Source of the DNA: Oscillatoriophycideae cyanobacterium NC_groundwater_1537_Pr4_S-0.65um_50_18
Lineage (GTDB): Bacteria; Cyanobacteriota; Cyanobacteriia; Elainellales; Elainellaceae
DNA: 64,000 nucleotides
Direction: 5' to 3'
Assembly: GCA_016208305.1 (NCBI GenBank)
Contig: JACQYI010000006.1
Span: 1 to 64,000, forward strand
Part shown: positions 47,562-55,588 of the stretch, one piece after another
Layout: each line of letters starts with the position of its first letter
Position numbering within the stretch: the first letter of the stretch is position 1
Made by a program: the position numbers and the translations under genes
Notes under the pieces: model-generated
The model's database searches: none
What the model saw: only the letters and a program-made list of their open reading frames with translations
What the model was told of the DNA's origin: nothing

Positions 47562-48047
47562 TTAACCGTTCTGTGCTGCCTCGATCGCAGCGATGTCTAT
47601 CTTTTTCATCTGCATCATGGCATCGAACGCACGCTTGGCGGCAGCAGGATCGGAACCGGCGATCGCTTTTGTCAGGGCGATCGGCGTAATCTGCCAAGAC
47701 AACCCCCATTTGTCCTTACACCAGCCGCAGGCACTCTCCTGCCCACCATTGCCGACGATCGCATTCCAGTAGCGATCGGTTTCAGCTTGGTCAACGGTTG
47801 CAACCTGAAACGAAAACGCTTCGTTGTGTTTGAACGCAGATCCGCCGTTGAGTCCGAGGCAGGGAATTCCCATCACGGTAAATTCGACGGTCAACACATC
47901 CCCTTGCTTCCCCGATGGAAAGTCTCCCGGCGCGTGGTGCAGTGCATCGACGGACGAATCGGGAAAGGTCTCGGCGTAAAACCGTGCTGCTTCCTCAGCG
48001 GTGCCATTGTACCAGAGGCAAATCGTGTTCTTTGCTGGCTTTTCCAT
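47562..48047 (-). CDS. VOC family protein, PhnB-like
   Basis: 161 residues from ATG 48047, with GGAGAAGTGAC before it (the frame opens at 48074). NTICLWYNGTAEEAARFYAE, FKHNEAFSFQVATVDQAETD and CGWCKDKWGLSWQITPIAL define the same subgroup as the gene at 4454; the ending MMQMKKIDIAAIEAA is also shared. GC-rich codon use differs from the flanking AT-richer genes, which suggests transfer. It pairs with the SnoaL gene. Confidence 0.9.
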   Translation of the reverse strand: MEKPAKNTICLWYNGTAEEAARFYAETFPDSSVDALHHAPGDFPSGKQGDVLTVEFTVMGIPCLGLNGGSAFKHNEAFSFQVATVDQAETDRYWNAIVGNGGQESACGWCKDKWGLSWQITPIALTKAIAGSDPAAAKRAFDAMMQMKKIDIAAIEAAQNG

Positions 48048-48222
48048 GTCACTTCTCCATATAAGATGAGCCACCCGAAGCCGGAGTTAACGATATGCTC
48101 AGTCGAAGAGGATTGGCTCGGACGACATTTCCGCCCATTCTAGCGCGGCTTCACTGTGCCTCACATCGGCGGGATAGCGGTGAGGTTAGCTGGCTGGCAA
48201 TACACGATCGTGACAGAAAAGA

Positions 48223-48248
48223 TACTTATAGTCCGTAGACTTATAGTC
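48223..48248 (+). promoter_or_regulatory. Two C-boxes of a controller protein
   Basis: TACTTATAGTC (48223-48233) and GACTTATAGTC (48238-48248) match the known C-box consensus GACTNNNAGTC, with CCGT between, as in C.AhdI/C.Esp1396I-type operators. They precede the controller ATG by 31 bases. This is the autoregulatory site for the C-R transcript. Confidence 0.85.
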
Positions 48249-48279
48249 ACCTACCGCGATTTACTGCTGCATAGATACT

Positions 48280-48522
48280 ATGCAGCTTACTAACGAAGAC
48301 AAGGTAATTTTGATGCTTTTTGGAGAGCGGGTACGTGCTCTCCGATTATCTCGTGGTCTTTCTCAGGAAGCCTTAGCATTAGCCGCAGGGTTAGACAGAA
48401 CCTATATTGGCGGCGTTGAACGAGGTGAACGTAATATCAGTCTTATCAATATACGAAGAATAGCTTGTGCCCTTGAGGTCGCTCCTGCTGATCTACTTTT
48501 GTTTAACTCTGAGGCAGGATGA
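48280..48522 (+). CDS. Restriction-modification controller (C) protein
   Basis: 80 residues. Single HTH of XRE type: VRALRLSRGLSQEALALAAGLDRTYIGGVERGERN then LINIRRIACALEVAPADLL. Size, fold and the C-boxes upstream identify a C protein that first activates and later limits the endonuclease. The start codon is very close to a -10-like TAGATACT, so a nearly leaderless message is possible. The stop overlaps the endonuclease ATG by 4 bases. Confidence 0.9.
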   Translation: MQLTNEDKVILMLFGERVRALRLSRGLSQEALALAAGLDRTYIGGVERGERNISLINIRRIACALEVAPADLLLFNSEAG

Positions 48523-49169
48523 TGAGAGAGCCAGCATTAAATGGATTTGTAAATTCAAATGCACTAGAACGTATTGGCTTAAACCATCAAATACTACGAG
48601 AAGCAATTCGTGATACATATCAACTGCTTGATCAAATAGATGCAACCCTCGAAATTGCAGGAGTTTTTCCTCTAAGTCAAACAGTTGAGCTAGCTAACCT
48701 CTCTTCAATGATCGGAAACATTTTTGCTTCAGCAATAGCAAAGCATTCACAGGACTTACTGAGACGTAACGGACCTCACAAGTATCCCGATTTACTAACA
48801 ACAGGACTCTTGCCTCAAGTGCCAGATTTAGAGTTGAAAATGGCTCTTGAGACAAACAAACCCAAGGGGCATCTTGCCAAAGAGGGTCACTACATCACAA
48901 GCCGCTACGTATTGTGTCAACCTGATGGTGCCTTGATAATTGGTAAGGAAAATCGTGGTGTTAAGCCTTACATTTGGGAAGTGCGATGTGGCTATCTGCT
49001 GAGAGAGCATTTCAATATTAGTAATACAGAGGGTGATTCTGGGAAGACTGCTGTTGTGAATGCTGCGGGAATGGAACTTCTTGAAGTAGTTTATTGTGAC
49101 TTAGATCGTGCTCCTTTATCACGCAAGGGAAAAACTTATCAAAGCTATAAAAGATTTTTTGATTTTTAG
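48519..49169 (+). CDS. Type II restriction endonuclease, PD-(D/E)xK type
   Basis: 216 residues. Candidate active site is YPDLL (Asp 91) followed 13 residues later by PDLELKMAL (Glu 105, Lys 107), the PD-X-ExK layout. The remainder is helical at the N-terminus and includes GALIIGKENRGVKPYIWEVR. Specificity is unknown; I do not recognise a named relative. It shares 4 bases with the C gene and 4 with the converging methyltransferase stop (49166-49169). Confidence 0.75.
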   Translation: MMREPALNGFVNSNALERIGLNHQILREAIRDTYQLLDQIDATLEIAGVFPLSQTVELANLSSMIGNIFASAIAKHSQDLLRRNGPHKYPDLLTTGLLPQVPDLELKMALETNKPKGHLAKEGHYITSRYVLCQPDGALIIGKENRGVKPYIWEVRCGYLLREHFNISNTEGDSGKTAVVNAAGMELLEVVYCDLDRAPLSRKGKTYQSYKRFFDF

Positions 49170-50578
49170 TCACTCTCTAAAATTCCTTGTGCTATTACAT
49201 TTCCAAGCAAAGGTGGTACAGCATTTCCAATCTGTTTGACGATCTGAGAGCGTGTACCAACAAATTTAAATGTATCAAAAAAGCCTTGTAATCGCGCACC
49301 TTCTCGTGGAGTTAATGCTCGATCTTGGGTAGGGTGAATACAACGGTTAGAAGCTGGATGAACAAAATTAACAGTTAGGGTTACACTTGGTTCCTCTCCG
49401 TTTAATCTACTGTAACAGGAACTAAAACCACTTGAAACCATTCCATCAGGTAAGGCATAAATATTTGTTCCTGCTTGCCGGATTATTTCCAACATCCGGT
49501 TAGAGTGCGCCGTTGCTTCGTGCATTGTTAATTGACATGTTTGATTACGAATAAAAGTTTCATATGGTGTTGGTTCAGCATCATCTCGATAAGTAGTTGC
49601 ACTTTCTCCGGCTCCAACAGGAGGAAGATCATGAATTGCTTCATTCACCGTAACCGCAGGTTTTAATTCTTGGGAGAACAGCCCCCCTAACGGTTTAAGC
49701 ACAAATTTTTGATGCCCAGCCATACTCCTATACTCACACCAGTGTGTAGGCTCAAACCACTTAAAAGATTTACCTCGCTTGTTACCTACAATAATGAGTC
49801 GTTCTCGACGCTGTGGTAATCCATAATAAGCAGCGTTTAAGACTCTATAACTAGTTCTATATCCTAGTTCCTCAAATGATCCAATGACGCTCCTTAAAGT
49901 CCTTCCCTTTTCATGTGTGAGCATTCCAACCACATTTTCAAAAACAATCCATTCAGGCTGTAACTCATGAACAATTCGACAGAATTCTTCTACCAAATTG
50001 TTTCTTGGGTCATTACGCTCTACATTCCGGAATGGACGAATAGATGAAAACCCTTGACATGGAGCACCGCCCACAATAACAAATGGACGAGGATTTTCAT
50101 TGTCTAAGAGGTCAGTAGAAATAGCACGGATATCTTGACCATAAGCATTTGCAGAATGATGATTGTTTGAAAATGTTTGTAGTCGATCGGTAAGAAGATC
50201 AACACCCGCAACCACCTGAAATGCTTCATTCATTTCAAACCCAAATGAAAAGCCTCCAACACCACAGAATAGATCAAGAACAGCTTTCTTTCCTACGTCA
50301 AGCCCTTCTCTACGTGGGATGGTAGTACTGCCTTTAGGTTGAGATGTAACATACCCCTCCCCGGTTAAGGGATTTTGGCAAAATCTGTCTTGTCCGATGA
50401 TAAGCTGCTCGACATCCATTTCTAAGCAGATGGATATTTGCTGAAGCAGTTTTTTGGGAGGTGTAACAAGCCCTCGCTCTAGTTTCATAAGCTCATGTAC
50501 AGAAATCCCAACAGCAGAGGCGAGATCACGCTGCCTCATTTTGCGAACTTGTCTTGCTGCTCGGATGTCTAATACCAT
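49166..50578 (-). CDS. DNA C5-cytosine methyltransferase with N-terminal HTH
   Basis: 470 residues. Residues 1-60 are an XRE-type HTH (RKMRQRDLASAVGISVHELM). The C5-methyltransferase begins near 98: motif I VLDLFCGVGGFSFGFEM, motif IV GGAPCQGFSS with catalytic Cys 174, motif VI FENVVGML, motif VIII QRRERLIIVG, motifs IX-X LTPREGARLQGFFDTF and QIGNAVPPLLGNVI. The target-recognition region is near 270-380. N-terminal HTH in such enzymes usually mediates repression of its own gene. It protects DNA against the adjacent endonuclease. Confidence 0.95.
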   Translation of the reverse strand: MVLDIRAARQVRKMRQRDLASAVGISVHELMKLERGLVTPPKKLLQQISICLEMDVEQLIIGQDRFCQNPLTGEGYVTSQPKGSTTIPRREGLDVGKKAVLDLFCGVGGFSFGFEMNEAFQVVAGVDLLTDRLQTFSNNHHSANAYGQDIRAISTDLLDNENPRPFVIVGGAPCQGFSSIRPFRNVERNDPRNNLVEEFCRIVHELQPEWIVFENVVGMLTHEKGRTLRSVIGSFEELGYRTSYRVLNAAYYGLPQRRERLIIVGNKRGKSFKWFEPTHWCEYRSMAGHQKFVLKPLGGLFSQELKPAVTVNEAIHDLPPVGAGESATTYRDDAEPTPYETFIRNQTCQLTMHEATAHSNRMLEIIRQAGTNIYALPDGMVSSGFSSCYSRLNGEEPSVTLTVNFVHPASNRCIHPTQDRALTPREGARLQGFFDTFKFVGTRSQIVKQIGNAVPPLLGNVIAQGILESD

Positions 50579-50611
50579 GCCAATCTAGACCCTAAGTAAA
50601 AAGTCCAATAC

Positions 50612-50636
50612 AGTGATGATACATATAGTCATCACT
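50612..50636. promoter_or_regulatory. Palindrome upstream of the methyltransferase
   Basis: AGTGATGA-TACATATAG-TCATCACT, 8-base perfect arms, 34 bases before the methyltransferase start. It is a good candidate operator for the enzyme's own HTH. The centre also carries ATATAGTC, like the C-box half-site. Confidence 0.5.
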
Positions 50637-51014
50637 TCTATCAAGCTTTTCTAGAAGTTTAGATTGTGTAATGCTTTACCCTCTACAATTAGCCTTTCGA
50701 CTGCGTCCCTGCCAAGAAACGAAGCAGCTAACAACTATTAGACTGGATGATTCCGCCTAAGATCCCATTTTAGGGGGACAGGCAGAGTCATGCAGCATAA
50801 GTTCGACTTCAACATCAAACAGGGTATTTGGTTAAGCGACATGGTGCTGATGCATGCTGAATGGCAGGTGTCTGCGCCGCAGCAGATGACGATGCAGGCG
50901 ATCGCATGCTCTGATTCGATCGATGGAACCGAAACAAGCTGCTGAAGGAATGCAGTAATTTCTTGAAATGAAATTTAAGTAGATGGTCTGAAATCTAAAG
51001 AATTCAACAGAGCA
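50637..51014. other. Intergenic region without supported genes
   Basis: About 380 bases between the methyltransferase and the RTX region. A 51-codon frame (50790-50945) lacks any recognised pattern. Nothing else was seen. Confidence 0.4.
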
Positions 51015-51218
51015 TTACACTGCCAGCCGTCGATCGCCATACCACGGGCTTAATTTCCGCTCCATCTCATCTAAAATAGCGATCGCCTCCCTGATCGATT
51101 CTGTATCGGCTTGAATTTTGACTGAGGCGCGATTGAGAAATTTGGCTAAAGATTCAAGTAGTTGCAGAGGCCATATAGTCGGCAACAAAGCTAACGCCAG
51201 ATAAACTGGGCTTCCCGT
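51015..51218 (-). other. Overlapping open frame, protein-like tail
   Basis: This frame runs opposite in register to the RTX gene's C-terminal frame and overlaps it at 51154-51218. It encodes about 67 residues, including LLESLAKFLNRASVKIQA and LDEMERKLSPWYGDRRL, which look like a real helical protein end. No start with a ribosome site was found. It may be the tail of a lost gene. Confidence 0.35.
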
Positions 51219-53267
51219 TCAACGTCGCCACCTGTCCGCCTCCGCCCCACCCAGGAGCAGCACCGTTGGGATTGTAGAATAGATTGCCTGTGGCACGACT
51301 ATAGCCAATCACGGCTGCCTGGGTAGCGGCACTAGCATCGTCAGAAACACTGGCAAACGATCGCCCTGCCCTAAAAGTTTGCGGATCAAGGACGATTCGA
51401 TCTTGTCCAGTCTCAAAATGCAGGGTGTCTACCCCTAAATCTTCTGACTTAAAAGTGCTCCAAGAATCGAATAGATAAACATCTTGGCCTGCACCCCCGT
51501 TGAGGGTGTCATTGCCCCACCTTTGCTGAGTAATGTATCGTTGTTGTTAGTGCCGTTCAGGGTATTGCTTTCAGCAGTACCCCGCTGAAAACTACCCACC
51601 TGAGTAGCAGAAATGGGTTCGTTCCACCAGCGATCGTGCGTATTAATAAAGTTCATCAAGGCATCATATTTAGCAGAACTCACCTGATCAACTTTTTCGA
51701 GTGCCCCCCAACTGCCCCACTTGCCAGAAGCATACACATCAACAAAGTGATTGAATAACGTGCCGCCAGCTTGCTTCCAGCCTTCAAGCAATTGCTTGTA
51801 AAGCTGTCCCATTTCAGGACGACGATTCAACGCTGTAAGGAAATTCGTCATCTTGGAGTCATTTTCAATGCCGCTGATGCCAACAAGATGCTGCCCGCCT
51901 TCGTAAGCGACAAGCTTTAGCCCGTGAGCTGTGGCAACTTGGGCATGGTACTTGAACCGATCGATCACATCCGCAACAGATTCGTGGGTAGGCAGCAAAC
52001 CACCCGATTGGAGCTGCTGAAAAGCTTTGCCAAAGCCCCCATCCGCATCAGAAAGCCACGATCGCACCACGTTTGCATTGCCCGGCGTACCCAAATCGCC
52101 ACCAAAATAACCTGTAATGGCATACTCATCTACCGACTTGTAGGCAGACGCATTCCCTTCTGCCACCCAGGCAGGTGTATTCAGAATCTGCTTTTCTAGC
52201 CCTCTCCATCCTGCTTGGGTACTCATCACTGAAATCACGCGGTTTCGAGCGCTACCAAAAGTATCTTTCCAAATTTTTGACATCTGCGCTGTCCGCAAGC
52301 CATACCACTGCATCCAGCCACCACCCCCCACCGGATTTTTACCCCAGCGCTTTTCGGCTTGTTGCACGGCATAGTGAGACTGGGGAAACTGCCAATTCCA
52401 TACCTCATTGGAAAATTCGACGCGGACTTTGAGGCTCGGATCAAGATGGTCACGCACATAGGCTGCAAACTGAGCCATGTATTCATCTGTAGCAGTCACA
52501 GGCATATTGAACCAAGGAGATGTCCCCGTTTCATTCGCTAGAGCAACCATAACCTCTACAGGGATACCCTTTTCAGTCCAACTCGTCTGGCTTGGCTTGG
52601 GGCGATCGCTCCAAGGCTTTTGAGCTGAGCCGTTGGTATGCATCCAGTCCATAAAGCGCAACGTGCCAAACGATTTGATGTTGTCAATAAATTCTGGATT
52701 GAATGTCGCGCCCAACTCTACCAGTGGCAAATCATCTTCGTGGTAAACGCGAATGTTGCGAATGTAGTCACCCGTTTTTTGGGGATCGGTTTCGGTAATT
52801 TTGATATAGATGCCATTGCCTTTGCTGCTATCCACTTGCAGCACATCGCGACCCTTGACAGAATCGGCTGCTATCTTAGTTGCATCAAAGCTGTAATCAA
52901 TTTTGCCTGTGCCGTCATACATCACAACATAGCGACCCGAACGATAGGCGTTTGCCATATCTCGTGTCAGTAAAGTAGCAACTTTGTTGTAGGCCGGAGC
53001 GCTGCTCGTGGCTGGACTGGATGTTATAGAACTGGATGTTGTAGAACTGGATGTTGAAGTGCTGGGAGTCAAAGGAAGCGATCGCACCCAGCCGTCTTGA
53101 TCAAGATTCAAAAGTTTTCCTTCATTGGTATCCCATTGGGTATTGCTTTGGGTAAACCAGCTACGCGAAGTCTTGAATAGATCAACAAACGGCATCTGCG
53201 TAGAGTAGTAAGATACCTCCCCCAAACCAATGCCCAGGGACTTTTTCTGATTAGCAGGCTCCGACAT
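51154..53267 (-). pseudogene. RTX-type calcium-binding protein with glycosidase-like region, frameshifted
   Basis: ATG 53267 with AGGAAATTTCATC upstream. Residues ~60-480 contain a TIM-barrel-like region (LRFMDWMHTNGSA, RVEFSNEVWNWQFPQSHYAV and KLVAYEGGQHLVG), as in proteins of secreted calcium-binding type. The C-terminus begins RTX-like NTLNGTNNNDTLLSKGG, then shifts frame at the CCCC run (51515-51518). One extra base would continue as NDTLNGGAGQDVYLFD, and further as TGNLFYNPNGAAPGWGG to the TGA at 51154. Either a broken gene or a sequencing slip. Glycosidase activity is inferred only. Confidence 0.75.
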
Positions 53268-53929
53268 GATGAAATTTCCTGAATGATTTTCCTGAGTGAT
53301 TTTTCTAGGCAAATGAGCAGACAAATTTCGCCAGAGCACAACTGTGACTCGGCATAAATTCGTTGAATTAAGACATTGAGGTTTGCGGTAGAGGTAAGCT
53401 TTGGGGTATAGGCGCTCTACTGAAGAGTAAGAAGGTACCGATCGCAAGTAAGCGCCCAGCCGAATGGGTCAGTCTGAGTACATCAGGCTGAATGCAAAGG
53501 TGTATAGAAATAGATAAAAACTTTTGCCGCTAACGCAAATAGTTCCTAGAGATGCAAATAGACAACTTCAAACAAAGAAATATGATTCTCAAAGTTCCCA
53601 ATAAATGTAGTGGCTTTAATACTTTGAAAAAGCCGAGAGAGAAATCCATTGAGAATACGTTAACAATGACAGGCAGATGCGGAAAATACTTCTTTCTCAA
53701 AAGTCTAGATTTAGGCGGGCTATTCCTAAAACTTAGGCATTTCGTGAAATACAACGACTCATGCAGACTTTCTTCAATTCTGTGAATCTATAGCTGTAAT
53801 ATATGAAATTCTGATGAAGGCTCAATCCGTGCATTCAACGATTTCTACGATCGTCCTCACGGATAAACCCGTTAGTCACCTCAGCAATTACCGAAAAAGA
53901 TAGTTTTAGGGACATAGATAGACCCTAAA
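53268..53929. other. Intergenic stretch
   Basis: 660 bases upstream of the RTX gene; some short frames in both strands, none supported. Its role may be regulatory only. A terminator hairpin follows at 53930. Confidence 0.4.
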
Positions 53930-53974
53930 AAAGGGTGACAAAAGCCTTGTGTAGCGCTGCTTTTGTCACCCTTT
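53930..53974 (-). terminator. Rho-independent terminator of the methyltransferase gene
   Basis: AAAGGGTGACAAAAG (53930-53944) and its exact complement CTTTTGTCACCCTTT (53960-53974) form a 15-bp stem with a 15-base loop. On the minus strand the stem is followed by TTTTTTAGGG. It lies 67 bases after the methyltransferase stop. Confidence 0.75.
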
Positions 53975-54040
53975 GATTAAATTCAGAAAACCACTGAGTT
54001 CGATTACGTATATTCCGTAGGGCTTTATCTTATTCCTTTG

Positions 54041-54772
54041 TCAGAACTTTACTTTGTACATTTGAAATAGTTCGCCCTGCTGCTGTCTCACAATCTGAGC
54101 GCCAGATGCCTTAATCAGCTTTTGCCAATCTTCTAGAGGTTCTAGAAACACCTCCGCACTCAGGTAGGTTTCTAGAATTGCCCAATTTTCAGCCATTTCT
54201 GCATCGGGAGCGATCGCATCAAACACAAAAAATCCCTCAGGCTTGAGAACACGCTTCACGGCGGTCAGCACTTCTGCCCAGTAACTCAGCGGGTAGTAAA
54301 AGCTAAAGCCTGTCGCAATGACCAAATCAAACAGATTTTTTTCGTAGTTCAGTTCATGAGCGCCGCCAAGCTGTACGCCTTTAAACAGCTTAGAGTTGAG
54401 CTGAGAACCCCTAGAGGTGAGAAAGTCACGGGCGACCGTGCTAATTTCCTGTCCGTAGAACAGGGCTTCCCATTCTCGCCAGGGATAAATCATAAAGCTA
54501 AACCCACAGCCCAGATCGAGACATTTTTGCTGCTTCTTGGGTTTTGCCAAGTCCCAGAAGGGTGAGGCAATTTTGTTTGTTAACGATCCAGACACCCACT
54601 CTTGAAAGATGGGCATTGCTTCAACTTCGGGCGGCAGATTAAAGGATTCTTTGCGGTACTCCCGATTAAACCGCAGGGCGATCGCATCTAGCTGAGGCTC
54701 CCATGCAGAAGAGCGATCGCCCAAAAACTCCGATAGCTGGGGCTTAGCGCCCTGACCCTTATCCTTTGCCAT
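54041..54772 (-). CDS. Class I SAM-dependent methyltransferase
   Basis: 243 residues. KCLDLGCGFSFMIYPWREWE is motif I, YGQEISTVARDFL the acidic strand, FDLVIATGFSFYYPLSYWAE motif II and LKPEGFFVFDAIAP the post-motif. N-terminal 75 residues (AWEPQLDAIALRFNREYRKE) are conserved in cyanobacterial relatives I recall. Substrate unknown. The terminator at 53930 ends the transcript. Confidence 0.85.
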   Translation of the reverse strand: MAKDKGQGAKPQLSEFLGDRSSAWEPQLDAIALRFNREYRKESFNLPPEVEAMPIFQEWVSGSLTNKIASPFWDLAKPKKQQKCLDLGCGFSFMIYPWREWEALFYGQEISTVARDFLTSRGSQLNSKLFKGVQLGGAHELNYEKNLFDLVIATGFSFYYPLSYWAEVLTAVKRVLKPEGFFVFDAIAPDAEMAENWAILETYLSAEVFLEPLEDWQKLIKASGAQIVRQQQGELFQMYKVKF

Positions 54773-54954
54773 CCCAAGTTTGTCCTTTACGCTTGATCTT
54801 TACGCTTGATCTGGTTCTGTAGCACAACGGCTGCACAAAAAATGCTACACAAAAATAGAGGGCTGCACTGACCTACTTTTGCTACTTTAGCCGATCGCGC
54901 CTTGCCTGCTCTGATTTAGCACTCGTGATTAGAACCAAGGCTCCTAACAAAATT

Positions 54955-54993
54955 AAAGCTTGAGCGCTACCCAATGGGCGGCACTCAAGCTTT
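54955..54993 (-). terminator. Terminator-like hairpin after the 58-aa gene
   Basis: AAAGCTTGAG (54955-54964) pairs with CTCAAGCTTT (54984-54993). On the minus strand a T-rich stretch follows. It is 37 bases past the stop of the gene at 55030-55206. Confidence 0.6.
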
Positions 54994-55029
54994 AAGCTTT
55001 ATGGGGCTATACGATATGACTTCACATGA

Positions 55030-55206
55030 CTAGCCTTTCAAGGCTTTAGTGAAATTTTGTCGGTAGGGCTTAGAGATCATATAGACCGGCCAAAGTAGCG
55101 ACAAATGGACTTTTCCTTGACTGAAGTTGGTGCGATCGAACCCTGTCCAAAATTTCCAAACCCCGCCGACGTAGACCACTAGTGCAACAAACCCTAAAAA
55201 TCCCAT
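55030..55206 (-). CDS. 58-aa cyanobacterial membrane protein
   Basis: A frame from ATG 55206 (RBS GGAGGTCTAG) to TAG 55030 encodes MGFLGFVALVVYVGGVWKFW and a basic second half (KVHLSLLWPVYMISKPYRQN). One transmembrane helix precedes a conserved-looking FSQGKVHLSLLWP. It resembles a small hypothetical protein of cyanobacteria. The better-known 60-codon frame on the same strand is not the gene. Function unknown. Confidence 0.7.
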   Translation of the reverse strand: MGFLGFVALVVYVGGVWKFWTGFDRTNFSQGKVHLSLLWPVYMISKPYRQNFTKALKG

Positions 55207-55588
55207 CTAGACCTCCTGACAATTTTTGACGCAGAACAACAGAATATTGCACGCTTTACTCTCAGTGTAGGTTAGCGAACTGAAGTGTTGCCACACAACG
55301 AATTATGTTCAAATTAAGGTTTTCCTTTAGCGATCAAACATTTAAAAGAACAGACGAGTTTTCAGTCAGCTTTGAAGATTTATAAATAAATATTAAGTAT
55401 TTTGCGAAATCAAAGCTGCAACTGTCGCAAAGGGCAGCGTGCGATCGCGCTCCATGATATCAAGCATGAGATTGAATATGAGACTAGATTAAAAGAGTCT
55501 GGCACAAGTCAAGGGCATCTGCGATTCTGGGCAGTGATACGGGCAGCAAAATGGGCACAGGCAAAAACGGAGTCGGGAAGGAGGATTT
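55207..55588. other. Intergenic region upstream of the mannose-1-phosphate guanylyltransferase
   Basis: About 380 bases. A 100-codon frame overlaps the next gene and is not supported. GGAGGATTT at the 3' end is the ribosome site of the next gene. AT-rich 55320-55410 may hold promoters for both divergent genes; no clear -10 was chosen. Confidence 0.4.

Noticed and set aside
50790-50945. 51-codon frame MQHKFDFNIKQGIW
   Set aside because: No ribosome site or family pattern.
55070-55252. 60-codon minus frame
   Set aside because: The 58-aa frame in another register has a strong RBS and a membrane helix.
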